This document shows, in pieces, positions 35,711 through 45,149 of a DNA stretch of 64,000 nucleotides. The stretch spans positions 1,592,001-1,656,000 of the forward strand of contig NZ_CP031555.1 in assembly GCF_003403095.1 (NCBI RefSeq). The letters are read 5' to 3'. Origin of the DNA: Thalassospira indica (GTDB taxonomy: Bacteria; Pseudomonadota; Alphaproteobacteria; Rhodospirillales; Thalassospiraceae). A model generated the notes under the pieces. It saw only the letters and a program-made list of their open reading frames with translations, was not told where the DNA came from and ran no database searches. Both the position numbers and the translations under genes were made by a program. The first letter of the stretch is position 1, and each line of letters starts with the position of its first letter.

Positions 35711-36687
35711 GTACCGTCTCCGAACAGCGTCGCCGCGACATGTTGCGCTCCGCACTGGGCGCCCCGATCTCCGAAGCGCTCCGGGACCCCGCCGTGATCG
35801 AGATCATGGTCAACCCGGATGGCAAACTCTGGCTGGATCGGCTGGGGCAGGGCTGTATCGATACCGGGGTGGTTATTCACCCGGCGGAGGCCGAACGGAT
35901 TATCCGTCTGGTGGCATCTCACATCCGTACAGAAACTCACGCCGATCAACCAATCGTCAGCGCCGAACTCCCGGCCCAAACCAATGCCGTCGGTGGCGAA
36001 CGTTTCGAGGGATTATTGCCGCCCGTGGTCCGTGCCCCCTGTTTTGCCATCCGCAAACCAGCCGAACGCATCTACACACTCGCCGATTATGTCCGTGACC
36101 GGATCGCGCTGCCGCTGCAGGCCGAAGCCCTGCGCAAGGCAGTACGTGATCGCAAAAACATTCTGATCGCCGGGGGTACCTCGTCGGGCAAGACCACACT
36201 GGCCAATGCGTTACTTGCCGAGATCGCCGATAGCGAGGATCGGGTGATCCTGATTGAGGATACGCGCGAGCTGCAATGTGCAGCACGTGACTGCGTGGCC
36301 CTGCGGACCCGGCGTGATGTGGTGTCGCTTTCCGATCTGGTGCGCTCGACCCTGCGCCTGCGGCCCGACCGGATTATTGTCGGCGAGGTGCGGGGGCCGG
36401 AAGCGCTCGATATGCTCAAGGCCTGGAATACCGGCCATCCCGGTGGGCTTGCGACCGTGCATGCCAATTCCGCCCATGCCGCACTCTACCGGATTGAACA
36501 GCTGGTGCAGGAAGTGGTCACGGTCGTGCCGCGACATCTGATCGCCGAGGCGATTGATCTGGTGGTGTTCATCTCCGGGCGTGGTCCGGCGCGCAAGATC
36601 GAGACCATCGCCACGCTCAACAGTCTGGATGGCAATGGCGATTACGGCCTGACCCCGCTCACTCTTCCCCGACTACAATCGATCTGA
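35707..36687 (+). CDS. trbB: P-type conjugative transfer ATPase TrbB (VirB11-like)
   Basis: A 326-residue secretion ATPase. Walker A GGTSSGKT at residues 156-163, Asp box RVILIEDTREL, Walker B RIIVGEVRGPEALDML and His box GLATVHANSAHAAL are all intact. It forms the hexameric motor at the cytoplasmic side of the channel. It starts within the end of the CopG gene. Confidence 0.96.
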   Translation: MSTVSEQRRRDMLRSALGAPISEALRDPAVIEIMVNPDGKLWLDRLGQGCIDTGVVIHPAEAERIIRLVASHIRTETHADQPIVSAELPAQTNAVGGERFEGLLPPVVRAPCFAIRKPAERIYTLADYVRDRIALPLQAEALRKAVRDRKNILIAGGTSSGKTTLANALLAEIADSEDRVILIEDTRELQCAARDCVALRTRRDVVSLSDLVRSTLRLRPDRIIVGEVRGPEALDMLKAWNTGHPGGLATVHANSAHAALYRIEQLVQEVVTVVPRHLIAEAIDLVVFISGRGPARKIETIATLNSLDGNGDYGLTPLTLPRLQSI

Positions 36688-36700
36688 ATGGAGGAAATTC

Positions 36701-37036
36701 ATGTCCGCAAGACATTGTGCACCGCCACGCACTCTCCTGTCCGCTTTCTGTCTGGCGGCAGTCATGCTGATCGTTCTGGCACCCGATGCCATGGCCGCCG
36801 GTTCGGGTATGCCCTGGGAGGAACCGTTGCAGCGCATTCTGGAATCCGTTCAGGGACCGGTGGCCAAGATCGTTGCGGTGATCATTATCATCGTCACCGG
36901 TCTGACCCTGGCCTTTGGCGAAACCTCCGGCGGGTTCCGACGCCTGATCCAGATCGTGTTTGGCCTGTCGATCGCCTTTGCGGCCAGTTCCTTCTTCCTG
37001 TCCTTCTTCTCGTTTGGCGGTGGGGCGCTGATCTGA
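36701..37036 (+). CDS. trbC: TrbC/VirB2 pilin precursor
   Basis: A 111-residue protein with a long signal region (residues about 12-37, ending DAMAAGSGMPWEEPL) and two hydrophobic helices, IVAVIIIIVTGLTLAF and IVFGLSIAFAASSFFLSFF. This is the TrbC/VirB2 layout. TraF is the likely maturation peptidase. It shares TGATG with trbD. Confidence 0.93.
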   Translation: MSARHCAPPRTLLSAFCLAAVMLIVLAPDAMAAGSGMPWEEPLQRILESVQGPVAKIVAVIIIIVTGLTLAFGETSGGFRRLIQIVFGLSIAFAASSFFLSFFSFGGGALI

Positions 37037-37305
37037 TGCGTGATGATCGATCCATCGAAGGGTTTGACATTCCGGTGCATCGGGCACTGACCGAGCCGAT
37101 CTTTCTCGGTGGCGCACCGCGGTCGGTCGCCATCCTGAATGGCACGTTTGCGGCGGCCATCGGGCTTGGCCTGCAGCAATGGGCTGCCGGACTGGGGCTG
37201 TTCTTTATCGGTCAGACGCTGGCGGTGTTTGCCGCCAAACGTGATCCGGATTTTTTGCAGGTCCTCGCCCGCCATCTGCGCCAGAGGAGATGGTGGCGAT
37301 GCTAA
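37036..37305 (+). CDS. trbD: TrbD/VirB3 protein
   Basis: An 89-residue membrane protein: FDIPVHRALTEPIFLGGAPR is the VirB3 family opening, followed by a hydrophobic hairpin (VAILNGTFAAAIGLGLQQW, GLFFIGQTLAVFAAK). The start at 37036 overlaps the trbC stop. It supports assembly of the pilus with TrbE. Confidence 0.92.
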   Translation: MRDDRSIEGFDIPVHRALTEPIFLGGAPRSVAILNGTFAAAIGLGLQQWAAGLGLFFIGQTLAVFAAKRDPDFLQVLARHLRQRRWWRC

Positions 37306-39749
37306 ACCTTGCCGAATATCGCAACAAGAATGCGTGTCTGGCCGATCTCTTGCCATGGGCAGCTCTGGTCGCGCCAGGGATTGTCCTGAACAAGGATGGC
37401 AGCTTTCAGCGGACATTTCGGTTTCGCGGCCCCGATCTCGAAAGTGCCACCCAAGCCGAACTGATCGGGTTCTGTGCGCGGGTCAATAATGTGCTCAAGC
37501 GTCTCGGTTCGGGCTGGGCGCTCTTTTTCGAGGCAAACCGAAGGGAAGCCGAGACCTATCCGGTGTCTGAATTTCCCGATCCCGCCTCGTGGCTGGTCGA
37601 TGAGGAACGCCGGGCGGCCTTTGCCGAGGCACGCCAGGGCGCACATTTTGAAAGCCGCTATTATCTGACCTTGCTGTTCATGCCGCCGCCTGATCTCCAG
37701 TCACGCGGCACAAGGCTGTTTGTGGAAACCGGCCGGAAGGAAGAAGGACGGAACTGGCGGCTGGAACTGGAACGGTTCACCGAGGATACGGAGCGGGTGC
37801 TGGACCTGTTGGCGGGCTTCATGCCCGAGGTGGTGCCGTTGGATGACGACGAGACGCTGACGTTTCTGCATGGCACCGTCTCGACCAAACACCATCCGGT
37901 ACATGCGCCCGAAATTCCGATCTATCTCGATGCCATCCTGGCCGACACGCCGCTTGTCGGTGGTCTGGAGCCGATGCTGGGCGATTGGCATCTGCGCAGC
38001 ATCACCCTTCTCGGCTTTCCCGATACGACCCGTCCCGGCGTACTGGATGCGCTCAATCATCAGGATTTTTCCTATCGCTGGGTGTCGCGTTTCATGCCGT
38101 TGGATCGCACAGATGCCAACAGGGTGCTGACCCGCTTGCGTCGGCAATGGTTCGCCAAGCGCAAATCGGTTGCCGCTATCCTGCGTGAGGTGATGACCAA
38201 TGAAGCATCAGCACTTGTTGATAGCGATGCAGACAACAAGGCGGTGGATGCCGATGCTGCTTTGCAGGCGCTGGGTGGCGATCATGTCGGGTTTGGCTAC
38301 CTGACCGTGACGGTGACGGTCTTCGACCCTGATCTTCAGGCCGTCGAGGACAAGATCAGAACGGTGGAGCGCATCGTTAATGGGCATGGCTTCACAACTA
38401 TTCGCGAGACGATCAATGCGGTCGAAGCCTGGCTTGGCAGTCTACCGGGGCATGTCTATGCCAATGTCCGCCAGCCTCTGATCCACACGCTCAATCTGGC
38501 CCATCTGACACCGCTCTCAGCAGTCTGGGCCGGACCGACTGATAACGCCCATCTCTCCGAAGTCACAGGGCAACCTTGTCCGCCATTGTTTTATGCACAG
38601 ACTTCGGGAACCACGCCTTTTCGCTTTTCCACCCATATCGGCGATGTCGGGCATATGCTGATTGTCGGGCCGACCGGGGCGGGCAAGTCGGTTCTGCTCG
38701 CCCTGATGGCGATGCAGTTTCGCCGTTACCCCGATGCGCAGATCTATATGTTCGATAAGGGCAACTCGGCCCGCGCCGCGGTGCTAGCCATGGGCGGGGA
38801 GCATTATCCTCTGGGGGCTAGTGAAGGACTGTCGTTCCAGCCGCTGCGCGAGATCGGCGATCCGGCGATCCGAAGCTGGGCCGCGGACTGGATCGCGATG
38901 CTGCTCGATCACGAGAAGGTCCGGGTCACCCCCGAGATCAAGGATATGGTCTGGTCCGCCCTGTCCAGTCTGGCAAGTGCACCGGTCGCAGAACGGACGC
39001 TCACCGGCCTTGTCATGCTGCTGCAATCCAATGCGATCAAGGCAACCCTTCAGCCCTATACGCTGGAAGGCCCGCTCGGCTATCTGCTTGATGCGGCTGA
39101 AGACCGGTTAACACTGTCTGATATCCATTGCTTCGAGACCGAGGAACTGATGAACCGGGCCGGGGCGGTATTGCCGGTTTTGACCTGGCTGTTTCATCGG
39201 CTTGAAGCCCGGTTTGACGGTCGCCCCAGCCTGCTCATTCTCGATGAGGCCTGGATCTATCTTGACAATCCGCTGTTTGCCGCGCGCATTCGTGAATGGC
39301 TGAAGGTTCTGCGCAAACGCAATGTCTCGGTAATCTTCGCGACCCAGTCACTCGCCGATATCGCGGACTCAACCATTGCGCCAGCCATCATCGAAAGCTG
39401 TCCGCAGCGGATCTTCCTGCCCAATGACCGGGCGATCGAACCGCAGGCGAGAGAGACCTATGAGCGGTTCGGGTTGAATAGCTGCCAGATCGACCTGATC
39501 GCCCAAGCCACACCCAAACGTCACTATTACCTGCAATCCAGGCAGGGCAATCGGCTGTTCGAACTCGGACTTGGCCCGGTCGCACTGGCTCTGTGCGGGG
39601 CCTCGGACCCGGCCGCCCAAAAGCTCATCGATCAGGTTCTGGCCGATCACGGGCATGCGGATTTTGCCCAACACTTCCTCGCGGCCAGAGGGCTGGACTG
39701 GGCCGGGGATCTGATCGGGCAGTTTTCCCGAACAGGAGAAGCCTCATGA
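37299..39749 (+). CDS. trbE: Conjugative transfer ATPase TrbE (VirB4-like)
   Basis: An 816-residue ATPase. The N-terminal half is the CagE/TrbE/VirB domain; Walker A GPTGAGKS is at about residues 457-464, Walker B at LLILDEAWIYL. LRKRNVSVIFATQSLADIAD is typical of VirB4. The ATG at 37299 is preferred to 37290 because AGAGGAG is then nine bases upstream. It powers pilus assembly and substrate transfer. It overlaps trbD and trbJ. Confidence 0.95.
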   Translation: MLNLAEYRNKNACLADLLPWAALVAPGIVLNKDGSFQRTFRFRGPDLESATQAELIGFCARVNNVLKRLGSGWALFFEANRREAETYPVSEFPDPASWLVDEERRAAFAEARQGAHFESRYYLTLLFMPPPDLQSRGTRLFVETGRKEEGRNWRLELERFTEDTERVLDLLAGFMPEVVPLDDDETLTFLHGTVSTKHHPVHAPEIPIYLDAILADTPLVGGLEPMLGDWHLRSITLLGFPDTTRPGVLDALNHQDFSYRWVSRFMPLDRTDANRVLTRLRRQWFAKRKSVAAILREVMTNEASALVDSDADNKAVDADAALQALGGDHVGFGYLTVTVTVFDPDLQAVEDKIRTVERIVNGHGFTTIRETINAVEAWLGSLPGHVYANVRQPLIHTLNLAHLTPLSAVWAGPTDNAHLSEVTGQPCPPLFYAQTSGTTPFRFSTHIGDVGHMLIVGPTGAGKSVLLALMAMQFRRYPDAQIYMFDKGNSARAAVLAMGGEHYPLGASEGLSFQPLREIGDPAIRSWAADWIAMLLDHEKVRVTPEIKDMVWSALSSLASAPVAERTLTGLVMLLQSNAIKATLQPYTLEGPLGYLLDAAEDRLTLSDIHCFETEELMNRAGAVLPVLTWLFHRLEARFDGRPSLLILDEAWIYLDNPLFAARIREWLKVLRKRNVSVIFATQSLADIADSTIAPAIIESCPQRIFLPNDRAIEPQARETYERFGLNSCQIDLIAQATPKRHYYLQSRQGNRLFELGLGPVALALCGASDPAAQKLIDQVLADHGHADFAQHFLAARGLDWAGDLIGQFSRTGEAS

Positions 39750-40456
39750 AACGCATCATGTTCAAAGCCCTTTCATTTATTTTGCCGGCTCTGTTCTGGA
39801 GCCATGTGGCCCTTGCCGCTTGGCCGGTATTTGATGCCACCAACTTCGCCCAGAACATCCTGCAGGCCAGCCGGGCGCTGGAACAGATCAACAACCAGAT
39901 CCGCTCGCTTCAGAACCAGGCGACCATGTTGCAGAACATGGCGCGCAATCTCGAACGTCTGGATTATTCCTCCGCCAGCCAGATGATGAGTGCGCTTGAC
40001 CGGATCGATGGCCTGATGATGCAGGCTGACGGGATCGGCTTTGATGTTGCCGAACTCGACCCGCAACTCGCCCGGCAATATCCCGACAGCTACGAGGAAA
40101 CCCTCAAGGCCAGTGACGCGGCGCGTGCTGCACGCGAACGCTGGCAAAACACCATGACGGCCTATCGCAAGAGCCTGCGCCTGCAGGCAGGGATCGCTGG
40201 CAATATCCAGCAGGACCGTCAGCTGCTTAACGATCTGGTGGCGCGAAGCCAGGGTGCACCCGGTGCATTGGCCGCCCAGCAGACCGCCAATCAGTTGCTG
40301 GCGCTTTCGACCAAACAGCAGATGCAGATCCAGTCGATGCTGATTGCCCAGCAACGGGCGGAAACCCAGGATCGTGCGCGCAAGGCCCAGAGTGAGGAAA
40401 GCGGGCGGGCTCTGACCCAACGCTTCCTCGGCACATCCAGTGTCTATGACGAATAA
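39746..40456 (+). CDS. trbJ: TrbJ/VirB5 protein
   Basis: A 236-residue periplasmic protein. A signal peptide covers residues 1-25 (MFKALSFILPALFWSHVALAAW). The rest is highly helical and glutamine-rich (ILQASRALEQINNQIRSLQ), the TrbJ signature. The start shares ATGA with the trbE stop. It is a minor pilus or adhesion component. The trbK lipoprotein gene often found after it is absent. Confidence 0.92.
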   Translation: MKRIMFKALSFILPALFWSHVALAAWPVFDATNFAQNILQASRALEQINNQIRSLQNQATMLQNMARNLERLDYSSASQMMSALDRIDGLMMQADGIGFDVAELDPQLARQYPDSYEETLKASDAARAARERWQNTMTAYRKSLRLQAGIAGNIQQDRQLLNDLVARSQGAPGALAAQQTANQLLALSTKQQMQIQSMLIAQQRAETQDRARKAQSEESGRALTQRFLGTSSVYDE

Positions 40457-40473
40457 TCGGATCGGGTTTGGGT

Positions 40474-41808
40474 ATGGACGATCTTGGCATCATTGATCGC
40501 TTCATGGAGGTGTTTGGTCGCTATATCGATAGTGGCTTCGGCCTGTTGTCTGGCGATGTCGGGTTTCTGACCTCCATCCTGATCGGGATCGATATCACGC
40601 TGGCCGGTCTGTTCTGGGCGCTGGGTGGCGAGGACAATATTCTCGCCCGTCTCATCCGCAAGGTGCTCTATGTCGGAACCTTCGCGCTGATCCTCAATAA
40701 CTTTCAGACCCTGACCGGGATCATCTATGCCTCGTTTGCCGGGTTGGGGCTGCAAACCGTACCGGGAAGCCTGACCGCGGATGATCTGCTGAGACCAGGC
40801 AAGATTGCCGCGACTGGCTATGAAGCAGCTTGGCCACTGATTGCGCAGGTCGGCAACCTGGTCGGCATTCCCGATCTCTTCGTTAATGCCCTGACCATCT
40901 TCGTGCTGTTGCTGGCCTGGTTCCTGGTGATCATCGCCTTCTTCATCCTCTCGATCCAGCTCTTCATCACGGTGCTCGAGTTCAAGCTGACAGCCCTGGC
41001 CGGCTTCGTACTGATCCCGTTCGCGCTGTGGAACAAGACCGCCTTTCTGGCCGAGCGGGTGCTTGGCAATGTCATTTCATCAGGTGTGAAAGTGATGGTA
41101 CTCGCCGTGATTGTCGGGATCGGTTCCACCCTGTTTACGAGTTTCACCAATACCCTTCAGGGGCAGGAGCCCGATATGGCAGCGGCCATGTCGATGGTGC
41201 TTGGTGCTTTGGCGCTTTTGGGGCTGGGTATTTTCGGACCCGGTATTGCGTCGGGGCTGGTCTCTGGTGCGCCGCAGCTTGGTGCCGGGGCTGCGCTTGG
41301 AACGGCTGGTGCCGCTGCCGGAGCAACGCTTTTGGTCGGTGGTGCTGCGATGAGTGGTGTCGGGGCGGTTGCCGGGGGCGGTCTGGTTGCCCTGCGTGCG
41401 GCAACTGCACTTGGCGCTGGGGTCACAACGTCCTTTCAGGTGGGACGTGCCGCCTCGGGAGCAACTGGCTTGGCCGGAACTGCTGCCGGTATGGGCGGTG
41501 TTGCCCGTGCGGCTGGAGGCAAGGCAAGTCAAACCGTCCGCTCCGTGTCGTATCGCGCCGTCAAAACACTGAAGCTTGAGGCCGAGAAGGGCAGGGCCGC
41601 GGCCTGGGCTGCAACCGGTGGCGCGCCTGCCGGATCGGCAAGCTTTCATGCAGCCAACAGCAATAGAGCAACAGCACCCGACTGGGCGCGACGGCTGCGT
41701 CATGAACAGAACATGCGAGCCCACCGACACTCGACCACGCAGGCTGTGCGCGATGGTGATCGCCCGGGTGCTGGCGCCAATCCGTCTCTCGATGAAAAGG
41801 GGGAATAG
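40474..41808 (+). CDS. trbL: TrbL/VirB6 inner-membrane channel protein
   Basis: A 444-residue polytopic protein. Six or more hydrophobic segments occupy residues 20-290 (VGFLTSILIGIDITLAGLFWA, FVLLLAWFLVIIAFFILSIQL). A glycine/alanine-rich stretch about residues 265-345 (GAALGTAGAAAGATLLVGG) and a hydrophilic tail follow. This matches TrbL. It begins 17 bases after trbJ and ends directly before trbF. Confidence 0.93.
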   Translation: MDDLGIIDRFMEVFGRYIDSGFGLLSGDVGFLTSILIGIDITLAGLFWALGGEDNILARLIRKVLYVGTFALILNNFQTLTGIIYASFAGLGLQTVPGSLTADDLLRPGKIAATGYEAAWPLIAQVGNLVGIPDLFVNALTIFVLLLAWFLVIIAFFILSIQLFITVLEFKLTALAGFVLIPFALWNKTAFLAERVLGNVISSGVKVMVLAVIVGIGSTLFTSFTNTLQGQEPDMAAAMSMVLGALALLGLGIFGPGIASGLVSGAPQLGAGAALGTAGAAAGATLLVGGAAMSGVGAVAGGGLVALRAATALGAGVTTSFQVGRAASGATGLAGTAAGMGGVARAAGGKASQTVRSVSYRAVKTLKLEAEKGRAAAWAATGGAPAGSASFHAANSNRATAPDWARRLRHEQNMRAHRHSTTQAVRDGDRPGAGANPSLDEKGE

Positions 41809-42516
41809 ATGCCGTTTAAAAGATCCCTGCAGCGTTATTGCTCAACGCCCGAACCCGAAACGCCCTATCAGAAGGCCGGTCAGGTCTGGGATATGCGTAT
41901 CGGATCGGCGCGCGTTCAGGCCCGGAACTGGCGCTTGATGGCCTTTGGCTGTTTTGCACTGGCCTGTTCGTTATCGGGAGGGTTGATCTGGCAATCCCTG
42001 CAAAGCCGGGTGGTGCCCTATATCGTCGAGATCGATCGCTTCGGCGAAGCAAGAGCAATTGCGCCGGTCGCGCCGGACTACCAGCCCACCGATGCACAAG
42101 TCGTCTGGTATCTGGCGCGCTTCATCAAACTGGTGCGCTCGGTTTCGACCGATCCGGTGCTGGTGCGGCAGAACTGGCTGGCAGCCTATGATTTCGTCAC
42201 CGGTCAGGCCGTGCAGTTCCTCAACGATTACGCCAATCGCAACGACCCCTTTGCCGGGATCGGCGAGCGCAGTGCGTCGGTCGAGGTCTCGAGCGTGGTG
42301 CGGGCGTCTGATCAATCCTTTCAGATCAAATGGCAGGAGCGCATCTATGAGCGCGGTACGCTGATGGGCACCGAACGCTGGACCGCCATCCTGACGGTGA
42401 TCTCCAAACCACCAGCCAATGCCGAAGAACTGCGCAAGAACCCGCTCGGGCTCTATGTCCGGGCAATCGACTGGTCGCGCGAGTTCGATACATCCTCTCC
42501 CGGATCGCAGGAGTAA
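41809..42516 (+). CDS. trbF: TrbF/VirB8 protein
   Basis: A 235-residue bitopic protein: cytosolic N-terminus with TPYQKAGQVWDMRIG-type family residues, one helix (LMAFGCFALACSLSGGLIW), then a periplasmic domain with VVPYIVEIDRFGEA and ERWTAILTVI. It links the outer core to the inner channel. It starts one base after the trbL stop. Confidence 0.94.
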   Translation: MPFKRSLQRYCSTPEPETPYQKAGQVWDMRIGSARVQARNWRLMAFGCFALACSLSGGLIWQSLQSRVVPYIVEIDRFGEARAIAPVAPDYQPTDAQVVWYLARFIKLVRSVSTDPVLVRQNWLAAYDFVTGQAVQFLNDYANRNDPFAGIGERSASVEVSSVVRASDQSFQIKWQERIYERGTLMGTERWTAILTVISKPPANAEELRKNPLGLYVRAIDWSREFDTSSPGSQE

Positions 42517-42521
42517 CGCTC

Positions 42522-43511
42522 ATGAAACACAATGCGATGATGCTCACCTGTTCGATGTTGGTGCTCACGGCCTGCAAGGCTGGAACTCCGCCGCCTGCAA
42601 TTAGCTACGATCGGGCCAGCTTCAAAGAGGCGACCATTCAAGCGGAGCCCGCACGTCCGGTCGAAATCGTCGAGGTTCCCAAACCCTTGCCCCTGCCAGG
42701 GCAGCTGATGCCGCTGCCAGGTCAATCACCGGCAGACAAGCTCTCGCCTGAAGAGCAGGTGGAGACGGCGAATAAGGCAGCACTTCTGGAACCCTCCAAA
42801 CACGGCTATATCAATGCCGTGCAGGTCTATCCTTATAGCGAGGGCGCACTCTACCGTCTCTATGGCGCACCGGGGCAGGTGACCGATATTGCCCTGCAGC
42901 CCGGTGAACAGCTTCGTGCGGTATCGGCGGGGGATACGGTACGCTGGGTGATTGGCGATACCACCAGCGGATCGGGCGACGAGCAACAGGTTCATATCCT
43001 GATCAAGCCCTTCGCACCGGCGCTCAAGACCAATCTCATGATCGCCACCGATAGGCGAACCTATCATCTGCAAATGCTCAGCACCGAAGAAACCGCGATG
43101 GCAGCGATTTCCTGGAGCTATCCGCAGGACCGTCTGGTGATGTTGCGCCGGAGAAATGTAGATGCTCTTGCCGCACAACCGGTTGATCGCAATCTGGCGC
43201 TTGAGAAGATCCGCTTTGGCTACGAGATTGAGGGAGATCATCCACCATGGCGACCGATCCGGGCCTTCGATGACGGACGCAAGGTCTATATCGAATTCCC
43301 CGAGCATATTGATCGGGGCGAGGTGCCGCCACTGTTCGTGATCAGTGCCAATGGCGACACCCAACTGGTTAATTACCGCAAGCGCGGCACCTATTACATC
43401 GTAGATCAGCTATTCCGGGCGGCTGAACTGCGTATGGGCACCGACCCGCAACAGGTGGTTCGGATCACGCATCTCGAGGCTTCAGGTGGGGGAGACCATC
43501 ATGATGGATAA
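42522..43511 (+). CDS. trbG: TrbG/VirB9 protein
   Basis: A 329-residue outer-core component. A lipoprotein-like signal (MLTCSMLVLTACKAG) suggests lipidation at Cys19. The VirB9 domain follows: VQVYPYSEGALYRLYGAPGQ, DRRTYHLQMLS, KVYIEFPEHI and YIVDQLFRAAELRMG. It overlaps trbI by 11 bases. Confidence 0.94.
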   Translation: MKHNAMMLTCSMLVLTACKAGTPPPAISYDRASFKEATIQAEPARPVEIVEVPKPLPLPGQLMPLPGQSPADKLSPEEQVETANKAALLEPSKHGYINAVQVYPYSEGALYRLYGAPGQVTDIALQPGEQLRAVSAGDTVRWVIGDTTSGSGDEQQVHILIKPFAPALKTNLMIATDRRTYHLQMLSTEETAMAAISWSYPQDRLVMLRRRNVDALAAQPVDRNLALEKIRFGYEIEGDHPPWRPIRAFDDGRKVYIEFPEHIDRGEVPPLFVISANGDTQLVNYRKRGTYYIVDQLFRAAELRMGTDPQQVVRITHLEASGGGDHHDG

Positions 43512-44682
43512 GCCTGAAGAGAGTTTTGAGCTGCGCGGTCGGCCCGATGCCCGGATTGTCCGCTTCCGGCGCAGTATCGTGATCGGGGTTACCGCGCTGG
43601 GGTCGGGCGCCCTTCTCGGGATCGCGATGATGGCCTTGCAAACACCGTCCCTGAAAAACGCCTATGACAATGACGAGCTCTATCATGCCGGGCAGCAGGC
43701 GAGACCCGATCAGTTGGAAAATCTGCCCAAGGATTATTCCGAGATAAAGCAGGACGTGCCAAAGCTCGGGCCACCCTTGCCGGGTGATCTGGGGCGACCG
43801 ATTGTAGCGGCCCAGCGTGCCCAGGGAATGGATGTCTCATCCGGTGAGCTTTCGCTCGCCGAGCAACGGCAGGCACAACAGGCGATTGATGCAAGGGAGT
43901 CCGGTGTGTTTTTCTCGCTGGCCAACGCAGTGTCACTTGAACGGCCAAATACTCAAGCTTCCGAAAACCGAGCAACGATAAATGGGGAAGTTGCCTCAAT
44001 TGCAGCCAGTGCCGATCCGAATGTGGTCCCGGATGACCGGCAGCGTAAGCTCGACTTCATGCGCGACTATGATGATGGCGGGATTTACAATCCGCATCCG
44101 TTGGAAACCCCGGTTTCGCCCTGGCAGGTCATGGCAGGGAGCATCATTCCAGCCAGCCTTGTGACCGGGATCAATTCCGATCTGCCCGGTCAGATCATCG
44201 CCCAGGTGGATGCCAATGTGTATGACACTGTCACCGGATCAACGGTGCTGATCCCGCAGGGGGCGCGACTGATCGGGACTTATGACAGTGTGGTTGCTTT
44301 CGGTCAGTCCCGCGCGCTGGTGGTCTGGCAGCGCATCCTGATGCCCGATGGAACGTCGATCCGGCTTGGTAACATGCCGACCTCTGATGCCAGCGGCTAT
44401 GCCGGGCTCGAGGATGAGGTCGATTATCACACATGGCAGTTGCTCAAGGGCATCTCACTGGCGACCCTGCTCGGGGTCGGAACAGAGCTAACGCTCGGCA
44501 GCGACGAGAGCGATCTGGTCCGCGCCATTCGCGAAAGCACCCAGCAGAATGTCGATCGGGCCGGGCGGCAGATCACCGAGAAGAACCTCAACATTCAGCC
44601 GACCATCAAGATCCGTCCCGGCTGGCCGGTCCGGGTGATCATCCAGCGCGACCTTGTGCTTAAACCCTATGGTGGAGAGTAA
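43501..44682 (+). CDS. trbI: TrbI/VirB10 protein
   Basis: A 393-residue protein spanning both membranes. The inner helix is at about residues 22-45, then a proline- and glutamate-rich linker, then the VirB10 domain (VMAGSIIPASLVTGINSDLP, GSTVLIPQGARLIGTYDS, NIQPTIKIRPGWPVRVIIQRD). The ATG at 43501 is used. It ends sharing a base with the DUF2274 gene. Confidence 0.95.
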   Translation: MMDKPEESFELRGRPDARIVRFRRSIVIGVTALGSGALLGIAMMALQTPSLKNAYDNDELYHAGQQARPDQLENLPKDYSEIKQDVPKLGPPLPGDLGRPIVAAQRAQGMDVSSGELSLAEQRQAQQAIDARESGVFFSLANAVSLERPNTQASENRATINGEVASIAASADPNVVPDDRQRKLDFMRDYDDGGIYNPHPLETPVSPWQVMAGSIIPASLVTGINSDLPGQIIAQVDANVYDTVTGSTVLIPQGARLIGTYDSVVAFGQSRALVVWQRILMPDGTSIRLGNMPTSDASGYAGLEDEVDYHTWQLLKGISLATLLGVGTELTLGSDESDLVRAIRESTQQNVDRAGRQITEKNLNIQPTIKIRPGWPVRVIIQRDLVLKPYGGE

Positions 44683-44936
44683 TGATGATGAAACTTGCCA
44701 AGCTGCCTGATCGCAAACCGGTCAAACTGACGGTGACTGTTAATGCCGGCCTGAACCGCAAGCTGCGCGATTATGCGACACTCTATCGCGAGACTTACGG
44801 CGAGAGTGAGGCAGTTGCCGAACTGATTCCGTTCATGCTTGAGGCGTTTCTTGAGAATGATCGGGTATTCGTGCGGGCGCGGAAGGAGGGGATAGCAGGT
44901 ACCGCGCAGGAGGGGCGGCAAAGCAAATCGTCGTGA
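44682..44936 (+). CDS. DUF2274 protein
   Basis: An 84-residue protein (KLPDRKPVKLTVTVNAGLN, YRETYGESEAVAELIPFML), matching DUF2274, which usually closes trb operons. It may be a ribbon-helix-helix-like DNA-binding protein. It overlaps the trbI stop by one base and is the last gene of the transfer operon. Confidence 0.88.
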   Translation: MMMKLAKLPDRKPVKLTVTVNAGLNRKLRDYATLYRETYGESEAVAELIPFMLEAFLENDRVFVRARKEGIAGTAQEGRQSKSS

Positions 44937-44978
44937 GTGATGTGGGGCAGGTGTCGTCTCATACGATGCCGGGGGCGG

Positions 44979-45005
44979 TGTTACAAAAGCTCGGGATTTG
45001 TAACA
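44979..45005. promoter_or_regulatory. Inverted repeat TGTTACAAA-N9-TTTGTAACA
   Basis: Perfect 9-base arms with a 9-base spacer, 43 bases after the DUF2274 stop. No T run follows, so it is more likely an operator than a terminator. It lies about 45 bases upstream of the first AbiE operator repeat. Confidence 0.45.
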
Positions 45006-45048
45006 TCTCGATATAGGGCGATACTCTTGTGATGTTTTACTGGATCAT

Positions 45049-45078
45049 GATTTTGATGGTTAAAAGCCATTAAAAGAA
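45049..45078. promoter_or_regulatory. AbiEi operator repeat, copy 1
   Basis: GATTTTGATGG-TTAAAAG-CCATTAAAAGAA: an imperfect inverted repeat (TGATGG / CCATTA). It is nearly the same as copy 2, 71 bases downstream. AbiEi antitoxins bind paired inverted repeats in their own promoter, so these two fit as its operators. Confidence 0.6.
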
Positions 45079-45119
45079 GACAAATTAAAAATTCAATTGA
45101 TGATGTTTTCAAAAGATGC

Positions 45120-45149
45120 GATTTTGATGGTTATGAGCCATCAAAGAAC
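45120..45149. promoter_or_regulatory. AbiEi operator repeat, copy 2
   Basis: Begins GATTTTGATGGTTATGAGCC and continues ATCAAAGAAC. Perfect arms TTTGATGG / CCATCAAA. It overlaps the likely antitoxin start codon (ATG at 45133), so binding would block both transcription and initiation. Confidence 0.6.

Noticed and set aside
35066..35755. A 229-residue minus-strand gene
   Set aside because: Most of it is the complement of the CopG gene and the start of trbB; no recognisable motif and no ribosome-binding site.
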